From NCBI GenBank assembly GCA_963716925.1, contig CAVQUX010000010.1, positions 1,612,001-1,676,000 on the forward strand: 64,000 nucleotides of DNA. Reading direction: 5' to 3'. Made by a program: the position numbers and the translations under genes. Numbering within the stretch: the stretch's first letter is position 1; each line of letters begins with the position of its first letter. The notes below the pieces were generated by a model that was not told the origin of the DNA, did no database searches, and saw only the letters and a list, made by a program, of their open reading frames with translations. Positions 27,519-36,380 of the stretch are shown here, piece after piece. The DNA is from DAISKN01 sp963716925. GTDB taxonomy: Bacteria; Acidobacteriota; Vicinamibacteria; Marinacidobacterales; SMYC01.

Positions 27519-28118
27519 TCACCCTCCGCCCGCTTCGATGCCACCACCGCCGGTCGTACACCGGCACCGATCCCGATCGCGGGGCTCGTATCCGACGACG
27601 CCGCCCCGGCGGTCGATCTCCACGTGGCAACAGTCGAGGAGGACCTCCTTGAGCTTCGTCCGCCCTCTCTGAACGCGGGACTTCATGCCGGAGAGCGACA
27701 GCCCGAGAGCGGCCGCCGCCTCGCTCTGGGTTCGTCCCTCGAGCTCCGTGAGCTCGAGAGCCTGTCCGTAGGTCTCGGGAAGAGTCGCGATGAGAGGCCG
27801 GAGACACTGCGCGAGCTCTTCCTCCGCGGCGGATTCCTCGTCTTCGGAGACCGCGGTCGGCGCCGTCGCGAGCGCCTCGGTCGCGCGCGCGAAGGCCCCA
27901 CGCCTCCGGTAGTAGTCGGTCACCGCGTTTCCCGCCGTCCGGTAAACCCAGCCGGTGACGCTTTCGACCTCGCCGAGCGCGGAAGCGTTCTCGTGAATTC
28001 GGGCGAAGACCTCCTGCAGGAGATCCTCCGCGTCCTCGGGAGTCGCCACCCTGCGTCGAAGAAAAGAAAGGAGGCGCGTGCGGAGCTCACTCCACAGCGC
28101 CTCCGTTTCCACGCTCAC
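27519..28118 (-). CDS. sigZ: SigZ-type ECF sigma factor
   Basis: A 199-residue ECF RNA polymerase sigma factor. Region 2 is RRVATPEDAEDLLQEVFARIHENASALGEVESVTGWVYRTAGNAVTDYYRRRG and region 4 is LIATLPETYGQALELTELEGRTQSEAAAALGLSLSGMKSRVQRGRTKLKEVLLDCC. The Cys-rich tail (DCCHVEIDRRGGVVGYEPRDRDRCRC) matches the SigZ subgroup, in which a C-terminal CC...C pattern could sense metal or thiol stress. There is no anti-sigma gene. Its start overlaps the stop of arsM by 4 bp, making an arsM-sigZ operon, an arrangement seen in other bacteria. The tail after position ~185 is glycine-rich (TTGGGGIEAGGG). Confidence 0.88.
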   Translation of the reverse strand: MSVETEALWSELRTRLLSFLRRRVATPEDAEDLLQEVFARIHENASALGEVESVTGWVYRTAGNAVTDYYRRRGAFARATEALATAPTAVSEDEESAAEEELAQCLRPLIATLPETYGQALELTELEGRTQSEAAAALGLSLSGMKSRVQRGRTKLKEVLLDCCHVEIDRRGGVVGYEPRDRDRCRCTTGGGGIEAGGG

Positions 28119-28840
28119 GGCCTCCGCGCTTCGATGTTCGCGGACACCACCAGCTCGCGGCTCGCGGCCTTTCTGGCGATCCGCACGTCGACGAACCCGG
28201 CCTCGGAAAGCATCTTTTCGATTTCCGAGATCTCGGCGGCGCCGCCGATGCAGCCAGTGTAGGAGTCGAGGTCCTTCCTTACCTCCGCGGGGAGCGGACC
28301 CGTCGCCACCATGTCGGAGATGGCCAGCCTTCCTCCTGGCTTCAAGACGCGAAACGCTTCACCGAAGACGGCGGGCTTGTCCGGCGAGAGGTTCACGACA
28401 CAGTTCGAAAGGATAACATCCACGCTCCCATCGGCGACGGGAAGATGCTCGATCTCGCCGAGGCGGAACTCCACGTTCCGGACGCCGCTCTTCTCCGCGT
28501 TCGCCCGCGCCCGGGCGAGCATCTGGGGGGTCATGTCGACCCCGATGACCCAGCCCTTCTCGCCGACCTGCTTCGCGGCGAGAAAGCAGTCGATGCCGCC
28601 TCCGCTTCCCAGGTCGAGGACCGTCTCTCCCGGAGAGAGAGCGGCGATTCCTTGAGGGTTTCCGCAACCGAGCCCGAGGTTCGCTCCCTCCGGAAGCTGC
28701 GCGAGCTCGGCCTCGCTGTATCCGATCGAAACCGCCGCGGTCGGCCCGCAGCTGGATCCTCCGCCGCAACAGCCTTCAGCGGGGGCTTCCGCGGCAATGC
28801 GCCCATAGCGTTCTCTAACGACTTCTCTTACGTCTCCCAT
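28115..28840 (-). CDS. arsM: Arsenite S-adenosylmethionine methyltransferase
   Basis: ArsM methylates As(III) to volatile or less retained methyl species using SAM. The 241-residue protein has the SAM-binding motif VLDLGSGGGIDCFLAAKQVG, and the three Cys regions expected for arsenite binding: EGCCGGGSSCG near the N-terminus, ILSNCVVNLSPDKP, and DSYTGCIGGA. GYSEAELAQLPEGANLGLGCGNPQ is characteristic. ATG 28840 (MGDVREVVRERYGRIA) is chosen over an in-frame start 19 codons upstream because the family begins here and an aggaggtcagaaagacc site precedes it. It is coupled to sigZ by a 4-bp overlap. No arsR or arsC is in the window. Confidence 0.95.
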   Translation of the reverse strand: MGDVREVVRERYGRIAAEAPAEGCCGGGSSCGPTAAVSIGYSEAELAQLPEGANLGLGCGNPQGIAALSPGETVLDLGSGGGIDCFLAAKQVGEKGWVIGVDMTPQMLARARANAEKSGVRNVEFRLGEIEHLPVADGSVDVILSNCVVNLSPDKPAVFGEAFRVLKPGGRLAISDMVATGPLPAEVRKDLDSYTGCIGGAAEISEIEKMLSEAGFVDVRIARKAASRELVVSANIEARRP

Positions 28841-28899
28841 GGTCTTTCTGACCTCCTTCTCGCCTGGGAAGACGCAGAAGTCGGCAAAAGGACGCAAAA

Positions 28900-31800
28900 C
28901 TACTCTACCAGCGTCACCGCCTGCGGCAGGAGGAGTCCGGGGGCCCCGTTCTCCGAAAAGAGCCGGCTCAGTGCCGGTGCCGTTTCGCCGAAAAACCGGT
29001 TCACCCCGCCCATCTTCTCGCGGTACTCGGTGCGGATCTCCTCGATGTACGCGGCTTGAGCCGACGTCGGCCCCGCGAGAACGCCATTCAGCTGGCCGAA
29101 GAGATCCTGGAGCCGCTCCGAGAGGCGCGGTCCCTCGCTCCAGAACGGCTTTCCCGAGGGCTTCGCCAGACCGTCGAGAATCCGGTTCAGCTCCTCGAGG
29201 TTCGTCTCGATCCCCGTCTTCAGCGCCTCGGGGATCTCTTTCTTCTGGGTCTCGAGGGTCTTCTTGCGCTCTTCGATCTGAACCTTCAGGCTGTCGAGCC
29301 CGCGAAGAGAGTCGTTCACCGAGGAGCGCAGGTCGCGAAGTTTCGTCGTGAGCACATACTGGGTCTCGAGGGCGCCCGCGGCGACCGAGGCGGTCGGGTC
29401 CAGCTTCACTGTAACCGGCTTCTCGAGCACCGTCGGGCCCATGGTCAGACGGACGCGGTAGTCTCCCGGTGGAACCTGCGGACCGAGCGGACCGAAGGAG
29501 AAGAATCCGCGGGGCCCCGGCTCGTCGCTCCGCGGCCTGGGCTCTTCTCCGGAGAGGTCCCAGACCACCCGGTGCAACCCAGCTTCTTTGGGAACGTCTT
29601 TCAGAGTCCTCAGAACGGCGCCGCTCCCATCGAGAATCTCGACTTTCGGCGCCGCGTCGCCTTCCGCGGCTTCCTCGAGATGGAAGGTGATGAGAGCGCC
29701 GTAGGGCGGGTTGGGTCCGCGGAACGGCTCGTCGCCGATGCCGTATCGCGTCGGCATCATCGTGAACCGCATCGCCGGGCGCACATCGTAGAGGTCGGTC
29801 GACCCGAGACCCTGGATCGGAGTCGCGTCGTCGAAGATGAAGAGTCCGCGGCCGTGGGTTCCGAGGATGAGGTCGTTGTCTCTCGGGTGCACGAGGATGT
29901 CGTGCACCGAGACCGCGGGGAGGCTCTCGCTCTTCATGCGGGCGAAGGTCGCGCCGGAGTCGCGGGAGAGGTAGAGGCCGACCTCGGTGCCGGCATAGAG
30001 CACGGAGGGGTTCTTTCCGTCCTCGCGAACGATGTGCACATAGCCCTTCTCGGGGAGTCCCTTTCCAATGCGCGTCCAGGTCTTTCCGAAGTCGGACGTC
30101 TTGTAGACGTACGCGGCGAAGTCGTCGAACATGTGTCGGTCGAAAGCGGCGTAAGCCACCCCTTCGCCCGTCCGCGAAGGCTCGACGTGGGAGACGGGGG
30201 AGAAGGCCCCGAGTCCCTTCACGTTCGCGGTCACGTTCTCCCAGGTCGCGCCTCCGTCACGCGTAACCTGCAGGTTCCCGTCATCGGTGCCGGCCCAGAT
30301 CACCCCGGCGCGCATCGGGGATTCCCCGATGCTGATGACGGTGCCGTGGTACTCGGCGGTGGTGTTCTCGATGAAGACCGGCCCTCCCGCCGACTGGAGC
30401 TTCTCGGGATCGTTCGTCGTGAGGTCGGGGCTGATCGCGCGCCACCCGCCGCCGAAGTCGTCGGTCCGGAAGACGACGTTGCCGCCGAAGTACACCGTGC
30501 GGCCGTCGTGGGGGGAGGCGACGATGGGAGCGTTCCAGTTGAACCGGAACTCGAGATCGCCGACGGGCCCGCCGTCGCCCCGCCGCGGTTGAGGGCTCGC
30601 GGCGATCTGATCCCGGGTCTTCATGTCGGTGCGGTACAGGCCGCCGCCCTGGAACTCCGATAGAAACACATCGGGGTCGCTGGGATCGGAGACGATGTGG
30701 AAGCCGTCGCCGAAGCTCACCATCCTCCAGTCCTCGTTGAGGATGCCGAAGGGCTCGCGGGTGCGGCTCGGGCCCGTCCAGGTGCCGTTGTCCTGGAGTC
30801 CGCCCCCGAGGTAGTAGAACGGCTCCCGGTTGTCCGCGTAGATCTGGTAGAACTGCGCGAGGACGAGATTGTTCTCGTACTCCCAGGTCTTTCCCTGATC
30901 GTGGGATACCGCGACCCCGCCGTCCTCCCCCTGCCACATCCTCCTGGGGTTCTGAGGATCGATCCAGAGCGAGTGATAGTCGACGTGGGTGTTCGGAGAG
31001 ATCGTCTCGAACGTCTTCCCGCCGTCGATCGAGACCTGGAGCGAGGAGGAGACGGCGTAGACCCGGTCCGCGTTCGCGGGGTCGACCCGGAGGTCGGTGT
31101 AGTAGAGGCCGCGGTTCACGATGCCGGGGTCCTTGTGCACCTCGGTGAAGCTCTCGCCGTGATCGTCCGAGCGGTAGAGGCTTCCCTCGTGGGTCTCGGC
31201 GATGACGTAGACCGTTCTCGGATCGCTCGCGGCGACCTTGATGCCGATGCGGCCCATGAGCTTGGGAAGCCCTTTCTCGATTTCCTTCCAGGTGCGCCCC
31301 CCGTCGACGGACTTGAAGACGCCTCCCTCTTCGCTTCCGCTCCGGTGGGTCCAGGGCTTTCGATCGAAAGACCACATCGCCGCGTAGAGGAGGTTCGGAT
31401 TCTCGGGGTCGATGTCGATATCGGCGGCTCCGTGGCGCTCGTCGATGTAGAGCGTCTTCTCCCAGGTGGCGCCGGAGTCGCGGCTCACGAAGACCCCTCG
31501 CTCCTCGTTCGGACCGAAGATGTGGCCGAGCGCCGCGACGTAAACGTTCTCGGGATTCCTGGGGTCGACCAGGATCCGGGTGACGCGCTCGCTGTCCGCG
31601 AGGCCGAGGTGCTTCCATGTCTTTCCGCCGTCCGTCGTTTTGTAGACGCCGTTGCCGAAAGAGACGCTGTTGCGCGGGTTCCCCTCGCCCGTTCCCACAT
31701 AGACCACGTCGGGATTTCCCGGCTCCAGGGCCATGTCGCCGATCGAGAGGAAGTCCATCTCGTCGAAAAGAGGCGTCCAGGTGACGCCGCCGTTCGTCGT

Positions 31801-31995
31801 CTTGAAGACCCCGCCCGAGGCCGAGCCGACGTAGACGATCTCGGGAACGCCCGGCACCCCTTCGACGTCGGCGACCCGGCCCATCATGTTCGCGGGCCCG
31901 ATATTGCGCCACTTCAGGTTCTTCAGGAGATCTTCCTGCGAGAGCGCGGGCGTGGACAGGAGCGCGAGACCGGCGGAAAGCCAGAGAAACCTCAT
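28900..31995 (-). CDS. Giant secreted Vps10/sortilin-like propeller protein
   Basis: 1031 residues with a Sec signal (MRFLWLSAGLALLSTPALSQ) and a GGGAGG site before the ATG at 31995. The first ~700 residues are two or more beta-propellers of BNR/Asp-box blades (KTTNGGVTWTPL, KTTDGGKTWKHL, VSRDSGATWEKT, KSVDGGRTWKEI, RSDDHGESFTEV, VSHDQGKTWEYE, RTDDFGGGWRAI, VTRDGGATWENV, KTSDFGKTWTRI, LSRDSGATFARM). A beta-sandwich region (PPGDYRVRLTMG) and a C-terminal helical domain (TKLRDLRSSVNDSLRGLDSLKVQIEERKKTLETQK) follow. The architecture matches a widespread family of unknown function annotated as exo-alpha-sialidase-like or sortilin-like glycosyl hydrolase in soil bacteria. No catalytic motif is recognised. 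The 59-bp gap to arsM holds no obvious terminator. Confidence 0.85.
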   Translation of the reverse strand: MRFLWLSAGLALLSTPALSQEDLLKNLKWRNIGPANMMGRVADVEGVPGVPEIVYVGSASGGVFKTTNGGVTWTPLFDEMDFLSIGDMALEPGNPDVVYVGTGEGNPRNSVSFGNGVYKTTDGGKTWKHLGLADSERVTRILVDPRNPENVYVAALGHIFGPNEERGVFVSRDSGATWEKTLYIDERHGAADIDIDPENPNLLYAAMWSFDRKPWTHRSGSEEGGVFKSVDGGRTWKEIEKGLPKLMGRIGIKVAASDPRTVYVIAETHEGSLYRSDDHGESFTEVHKDPGIVNRGLYYTDLRVDPANADRVYAVSSSLQVSIDGGKTFETISPNTHVDYHSLWIDPQNPRRMWQGEDGGVAVSHDQGKTWEYENNLVLAQFYQIYADNREPFYYLGGGLQDNGTWTGPSRTREPFGILNEDWRMVSFGDGFHIVSDPSDPDVFLSEFQGGGLYRTDMKTRDQIAASPQPRRGDGGPVGDLEFRFNWNAPIVASPHDGRTVYFGGNVVFRTDDFGGGWRAISPDLTTNDPEKLQSAGGPVFIENTTAEYHGTVISIGESPMRAGVIWAGTDDGNLQVTRDGGATWENVTANVKGLGAFSPVSHVEPSRTGEGVAYAAFDRHMFDDFAAYVYKTSDFGKTWTRIGKGLPEKGYVHIVREDGKNPSVLYAGTEVGLYLSRDSGATFARMKSESLPAVSVHDILVHPRDNDLILGTHGRGLFIFDDATPIQGLGSTDLYDVRPAMRFTMMPTRYGIGDEPFRGPNPPYGALITFHLEEAAEGDAAPKVEILDGSGAVLRTLKDVPKEAGLHRVVWDLSGEEPRPRSDEPGPRGFFSFGPLGPQVPPGDYRVRLTMGPTVLEKPVTVKLDPTASVAAGALETQYVLTTKLRDLRSSVNDSLRGLDSLKVQIEERKKTLETQKKEIPEALKTGIETNLEELNRILDGLAKPSGKPFWSEGPRLSERLQDLFGQLNGVLAGPTSAQAAYIEEIRTEYREKMGGVNRFFGETAPALSRLFSENGAPGLLLPQAVTLVE

Positions 31996-32185
31996 GACAC
32001 CTCCCAGGGGAGGAAACCTTAAGTCGAAGGGGGCGGGAGCGTCAAAGAGATTCGAGGCGGCGGAAAATCGCGCCGCGGTGAGGGATTTCGCCCGGTCGGC
32101 CGTCTGGAAGGCGTATATCTCGAGCGTGAGTCGCCCCGTCCCAAGGCGAATCCGCTTGGCATCCGACGTGCAGCACTTGGATGTG

Positions 32186-33799
32186 ATGCGACCTGAGAAT
32201 CGCGACTTCGACCTGATCGTCATCGGTTCGGGTATCGGCGGGCTGACGGTGGCGAGCCTGATGACGCAACTGCGACAGAGCCGTGTGCTGGTGCTCGAGC
32301 GGCATTTCCAGCTTGGTGGATTCACCCACTCTTTCAGGCGGCCGGGACATCGCGCTTGGGACGTGGGCCTGCACTACGTTGGCGGAATGGACCCCGCCGA
32401 CAGGACCCGACAACTCTTCGACCTGGTGAGTGGCTGCGGGGTGCAGTGGCAAAAGATGGTCTCTCCGTTCGAGAAGTTCGTTTACCCGGACTTCACGTTC
32501 GACGTGCCCGACAGCGAGGAGCGGTACCGGCAGGCGCTGATCGCGCGCTACCCGCAAGAACGCAAGGCGCTCGAATCGTACTTCGAAGATCTCCGTGCCG
32601 TGGCAAGCTGGTATGGCGCGCGGGTCGCGGCACAGGGGATGCCGCCGCCGGTCGGGAAGTTGATTCGCCTCTTCACCCAGCGACGAGAGCCGCTCGCGCT
32701 GACGACGACCGCCGAATACCTCAACGAGCGCTTTCGGGATCCTCAGCTCAAGGCGGTCCTCGCGTCGCAGTGGGGGGACTACGGGCTGCCGCCATCAGAA
32801 AGCGCCTTCGCCATTCATGCGCTCGTTGCCACGAGCTACCTTGGCGGCGGGTACTATCCGGTGGGCGGAGCCGCGAACATCGCGAGGAGTGTCGCCGACA
32901 TCGTTACCGCGAATGGTGGACAGTGTCTCGTGAACCGCAAAGCGACCGAGATCCTCGTTTCCGATGGGAGGGCCGTCGGCGTCAGGACGGCGGATGGCCG
33001 GCACGGGCAGGACCTTCGAGACGAGTTCTTCGCGCCAGTCGTCGTTTCCGACGCCGGCGCCTACACCACGTTTTGTCACCTTCTTCCGCCGAGCGTGCCG
33101 ATTCCTTTTCGGGCGGACCTCGAGCGACGAGCGGCCGGCCACGGATTCGTCACGCTCTATCTCGCGTTCAAAGACGACCCCGCTACCCTCGGCTTCCGTG
33201 GGGAGAATCACTGGATCTACGACGGCTACGATCACGATGCGCTGTTCCGCAATCGTACCGGCGTCCTGCAGGGCCGGCCGTCGGCCTGCTATCTCTCGAT
33301 GCAATCGCTCAAGGACCCCAGGGCTACTGCCTACACCGCGGAGATCATCGCGTTTCTCGATTACGAAGCGGTCGAGGCATGGAAGGAAGAGCCGTGGCGA
33401 AACCGCGGCGGGGAATACGACGCGCTGAAGCACCGTGTCGCGGAAGGACTGCTCGACTTCGTCGATCGCCGGTATCCAGGCTTCAAAGCCCTGGTGGACT
33501 ACTGTGAGGTATCAACACCGCTCACCGTCGAGACGTTCACCGGACACCCCCGTGGATCCGTATACGGTGTCCCGGCGACGCCCGAGCGCTTTCGACTGCC
33601 CTACCTCGCCGTCGCCACGCCGGTCCGGGGTCTCTACTTGACGGGGTCCGACGTAGCGTCGCTCGGGATCGTCGGCGGGATGATGGGAGGTGTGGCCACA
33701 GCAGCCCGTCTGATGGGAGTGCTCGGTCTTTTTCGGATATTCGCCGCGGCCCGAAAGCTTGGAAGACGGCGACTGGACATTGGCGAGACCGCTGCCTGA
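32186..33799 (+). CDS. FAD-dependent RetSat/phytoene-desaturase-like oxidoreductase
   Basis: A 537-residue flavoprotein with the dinucleotide-binding N-terminus DFDLIVIGSGIGGLTVASLMTQL and ERHFQLGGFTHSFRRPGHRAWDVGLHYVGGM, which is the pattern of carotenoid isomerases/desaturases and all-trans-retinol 13,14-reductase. A C-terminal FAD-contact motif is GLYLTGSDVASLGIVGGMMGGVATAARL. No carotenoid genes are nearby, so the polyene or lipid substrate is unknown. ATG 32186 is used; a GTG six codons upstream is possible. The 3' end faces the VOC-GNAT gene with a 9-bp gap. Confidence 0.85.
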   Translation: MRPENRDFDLIVIGSGIGGLTVASLMTQLRQSRVLVLERHFQLGGFTHSFRRPGHRAWDVGLHYVGGMDPADRTRQLFDLVSGCGVQWQKMVSPFEKFVYPDFTFDVPDSEERYRQALIARYPQERKALESYFEDLRAVASWYGARVAAQGMPPPVGKLIRLFTQRREPLALTTTAEYLNERFRDPQLKAVLASQWGDYGLPPSESAFAIHALVATSYLGGGYYPVGGAANIARSVADIVTANGGQCLVNRKATEILVSDGRAVGVRTADGRHGQDLRDEFFAPVVVSDAGAYTTFCHLLPPSVPIPFRADLERRAAGHGFVTLYLAFKDDPATLGFRGENHWIYDGYDHDALFRNRTGVLQGRPSACYLSMQSLKDPRATAYTAEIIAFLDYEAVEAWKEEPWRNRGGEYDALKHRVAEGLLDFVDRRYPGFKALVDYCEVSTPLTVETFTGHPRGSVYGVPATPERFRLPYLAVATPVRGLYLTGSDVASLGIVGGMMGGVATAARLMGVLGLFRIFAAARKLGRRRLDIGETAA

Positions 33800-33808
33800 T
33801 CTACGGGG

Positions 33809-34876
33809 TCAAGAAGCGTCGAGGCGGCGCTTCACGTCGGGCCAGTCGGAATCGAGCATCGCGAACCAGGCGGTGTCGCGGTTCTTGCCTTTCACGATCA
33901 TGTGCTGGCGGAAGATGCCCTCGAAGCGGAAGCCGAGGCGGAGGGCGGCGCGGCGGGAGCGCTCGTTCAAGCTGTCGCACTTCCATTCGACGCGGCGATA
34001 CCCGAGGACGTCGAAGGCCTCGCGCAGCATCAGGTGCACCGCCTCGGTATTCACCCCCGTGCCCTGGGCGCGGGGGACGTACCAGATGTGCCCGAGCTCG
34101 AGGACGCGCATCGCCGGGCGGATGGCGAGGTAGCTCACCATGCCGACGCAGGTGCCGGTCTCGTCGTCGCGGACGGCGAGAAACAGAGGATCCTCGCAGA
34201 CCGCGCAGGTGCGGAGCCAGTCGAGCATCGCCGCCTTCGAGACAAAAGGGCCGTAGCCCATGTAGGTCCAGAGCGATTCGATCGCGGGATCGCCGTGCGA
34301 GCCCGAGAACAGGTCGCCCAGCTGCCGCTCGGGCTCGAGGGGCACGAGCGAGATCCGGCTGCCCTGATGAACGTCGCGCTTCGGGAGCTTCGCCGGCTCC
34401 GCGCTCGGAAGCGGCGGCGGCTTGCGCCCCTGCCACCTCTCCAGGAGGTCCCCTCCGCGGCCCCTCCGATCCTGGAGCATTTCGAACCAGTCGCGGCAGA
34501 GCTCTGTGAGCTCGACGAAGTTTCCATCGGGGTCGAGAAGAGCGGAGCTGATGAAGAATCCCTCGTCCCGGGGCGGGTAGAGGAGGCGGACGCCTCTTTC
34601 TTGAAGCCGCGCCGCGAGCGCGCGTACATCGAAGACCGTGAAAGCGAGCTTCACCGCACCCACGCCGGAGGTGCCGTCGGGGAAGTCCTCGATGGGATGG
34701 ATCGCGAAGTGGACCTCTCCCAGAGTGCAGCCCCAGTGAGGGAGCGTTCCTTCGTGATGCTCGTCCTCGAGAGGAATTCCGAGGACGTCCCGATAGAAAT
34801 CGGCGAGACGCTCGGGGTTCTCGGAGACCAGGAGGATCCCCGAGAACCCCTCGATGCCGGTTAGAACTGGTTCCAC
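33809..34876 (-). CDS. Fusion of VOC (glyoxalase-like) and GNAT acetyltransferase domains
   Basis: Residues 1-130 form a vicinal-oxygen-chelate domain (GIEGFSGILLVSENPERLADFYRDVLGIPLE, FAIHPIEDFPDGTSGVGAVKLAFTVFDV, LLDPDGNFVELTEL). After a linker, residues ~165-355 form a RimJ/RimL-type N-acetyltransferase (RISLVPLEPERQLGDLF, FLAVRDDETGTCVGMVSYLAI, LELGHIWYVPRAQGTGVNTEAVHLML for acetyl-CoA binding, and YRRVEWKCDSLNERSRRAALRLGFRFEGIFRQHM). Both domains look complete. Such fusions suggest binding of a toxic small molecule plus acetylation, as in drug-resistance proteins. The first codons overlap the end of the upstream glutamine synthetase gene by 16 bp in another frame, so the two are translationally linked. 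Confidence 0.85.
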   Translation of the reverse strand: MEPVLTGIEGFSGILLVSENPERLADFYRDVLGIPLEDEHHEGTLPHWGCTLGEVHFAIHPIEDFPDGTSGVGAVKLAFTVFDVRALAARLQERGVRLLYPPRDEGFFISSALLDPDGNFVELTELCRDWFEMLQDRRGRGGDLLERWQGRKPPPLPSAEPAKLPKRDVHQGSRISLVPLEPERQLGDLFSGSHGDPAIESLWTYMGYGPFVSKAAMLDWLRTCAVCEDPLFLAVRDDETGTCVGMVSYLAIRPAMRVLELGHIWYVPRAQGTGVNTEAVHLMLREAFDVLGYRRVEWKCDSLNERSRRAALRLGFRFEGIFRQHMIVKGKNRDTAWFAMLDSDWPDVKRRLDAS

Positions 34877-36330
34877 AGGTACTGGTTCGTGACCTCGTGG
34901 TGGAACTGTACCTCGGCCGCCTTGATCAGGCTACCTAGCGCTTTGGGGCAACGATCGGCGGACGCCTGCTTGGCCTCCGCGAACTTCCGGTGGGCTTCCT
35001 CCCCCAGGCACTCCGCGAGGAACGAGCTCCCCTTGAAGCTGCGAATCGAGTCGTAGATGTTGTCCGGGAGAAACCGCGTGCGCGAGCGCTTGTTCTCGCC
35101 GTTCTCCTCGTCGGGAGGAGGCGGCCCCTCGAGGCCGGTCCGGACCAGCGCATAGATCGCCATGTGGGGATTGGCATCCGGGGCGATCGAGCGCACCTCG
35201 ATCCGCTCCGACCGCTCGTTGCCCCAGGGAATGCGAACCATCGCCCCTCGGTTGATGGCCGAGGCCTTGATCTGGTTCGGCGCCTCGTAGTGGGGATCGA
35301 GCCTCCGGTAGGCGTTCACGCTCGGGTTCAGGATGAGACAGAGCTCCTGGCCGCTGGTGAGGATACGATCGATCATGTCCCAGCCGCGCTTGCTGAGGCT
35401 GTCCTCTCCCTTGGCGTCGTAGAACAGGTTCTTCCCGTCCCTGTTGAGGGACATGTTGAGGTGCATCCCGTTTCCGTTCACCCCGGTGACGGGCTTGGGG
35501 AGGAACGACGCCGTCATGTCGAGCTTCTGGGCGACCTGCCGGCAGATGAGCTTGTAGAGCAGCACCTGATCGGCGGCGATGTTCGCGTCGGTGTACGAGT
35601 AGTTCATCTCGAACTGCGAGGGTGCGACCTCAGGATGGTCCTTCTCGTTGGCGAACCCCATCGCCCTCTGGACCTCGGCGGAGGTATCGATGAACCGCCT
35701 GAGCTCGTCGCCCGGAAGCGAGTGGTAGTAGCCGCCGGTCGAGATGAACTCGAACTTTCCCGTCTCGTAGTAGCGCCGCTCGGCATCGCGTCCCCGGAAG
35801 AGGAAACCCTCGATCTCGTTCGACGCATGGACGACCGTCTTGTCCTGTTTCCAGAGCGAGTCCGTGTAGCTCCGGAGCCTCGCCCGCAAGTCCGAGTGGT
35901 AATGGGAGCCGTCGCGCTCGAGGACGTCGGCGAAGACCAGGACTTTTCCAGGGCCGAAGATGTCGGACGGAAGCCAGTAGAACGCGGGCCAGTCGATCGC
36001 CAGCCTGAGGTCGGATTCCGACTGCTGCGAGAAGCCCCGGACCGAGGAGCCGTCGAACGTCAGGCTATCGGAGGACTTGAGGAGGAACTTCTTGTCGTAG
36101 TCCAGCATGTGAAGCCGCCCCTCCAGGTCCGAAAAACAGACCGTGACGGCCTTGATGCGCTTCTCGTCGCTTAAGTACTTGATGCGCTGCTCCTGGGTCT
36201 CGTGCGCCGCCGGGCGATCGCTCCGCACCTTTTTCGCCTCGAGGTTCATTTCCTCGAGCTGGTCATATGGGATCTCAAGGAAATCGCGTAAACCGGTGTC
36301 CAATCGAGCCTCCTTGGCTAAGTGAGTCAT
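34861..36330 (-). CDS. Glutamine synthetase family protein
   Basis: A 489-residue GSI-fold enzyme that condenses glutamate and ammonia or a related amine. The beta-grasp domain includes IKAVTVCFSDLEGRLHMLDYD and FDGSSVRGFSQQSESDLRLAID; the catalytic domain has ASNEIEGFLF, FANEKDHPEVAPSQFEMNYSY, GVNGNGMHLNMSLNRDGKNLFYD, INRGAMVRIPW and RIEVRSIAPDANPHMAIYALV. The adenylylation-type Tyr loop of enteric GlnA is not evident. An N-terminal extension of about 60 residues precedes the core. The glutamate-type residues vary enough (NGNGMHLN rather than NGSGMHCH) that gamma-glutamyl-polyamine synthesis is an alternative. It heads a transcript with the VOC-GNAT gene and has an AT-rich palindrome just upstream. 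Confidence 0.9.
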   Translation of the reverse strand: MTHLAKEARLDTGLRDFLEIPYDQLEEMNLEAKKVRSDRPAAHETQEQRIKYLSDEKRIKAVTVCFSDLEGRLHMLDYDKKFLLKSSDSLTFDGSSVRGFSQQSESDLRLAIDWPAFYWLPSDIFGPGKVLVFADVLERDGSHYHSDLRARLRSYTDSLWKQDKTVVHASNEIEGFLFRGRDAERRYYETGKFEFISTGGYYHSLPGDELRRFIDTSAEVQRAMGFANEKDHPEVAPSQFEMNYSYTDANIAADQVLLYKLICRQVAQKLDMTASFLPKPVTGVNGNGMHLNMSLNRDGKNLFYDAKGEDSLSKRGWDMIDRILTSGQELCLILNPSVNAYRRLDPHYEAPNQIKASAINRGAMVRIPWGNERSERIEVRSIAPDANPHMAIYALVRTGLEGPPPPDEENGENKRSRTRFLPDNIYDSIRSFKGSSFLAECLGEEAHRKFAEAKQASADRCPKALGSLIKAAEVQFHHEVTNQYLWNQF

Positions 36331-36337
36331 GATTTAG

Positions 36338-36380
36338 ATTAAATACTGCACTATTTAATATAAAAATGTCAATATTTAAT
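36338..36380. promoter_or_regulatory. AT-rich operator/promoter region of the glutamine synthetase gene
   Basis: Eight bases upstream of the ATG (minus strand) lies a perfect inverted repeat, ATTAAATA (36338-36345) and TATTTAAT (36352-36359) spaced by 6 bp, and a third copy of TATTTAAT at 36373-36380. The block is strikingly AT-rich inside GC-rich DNA. Spacing suits a dimeric regulator blocking the start region; the regulator is unknown. The motif does not match a GlnR box. Confidence 0.6.
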
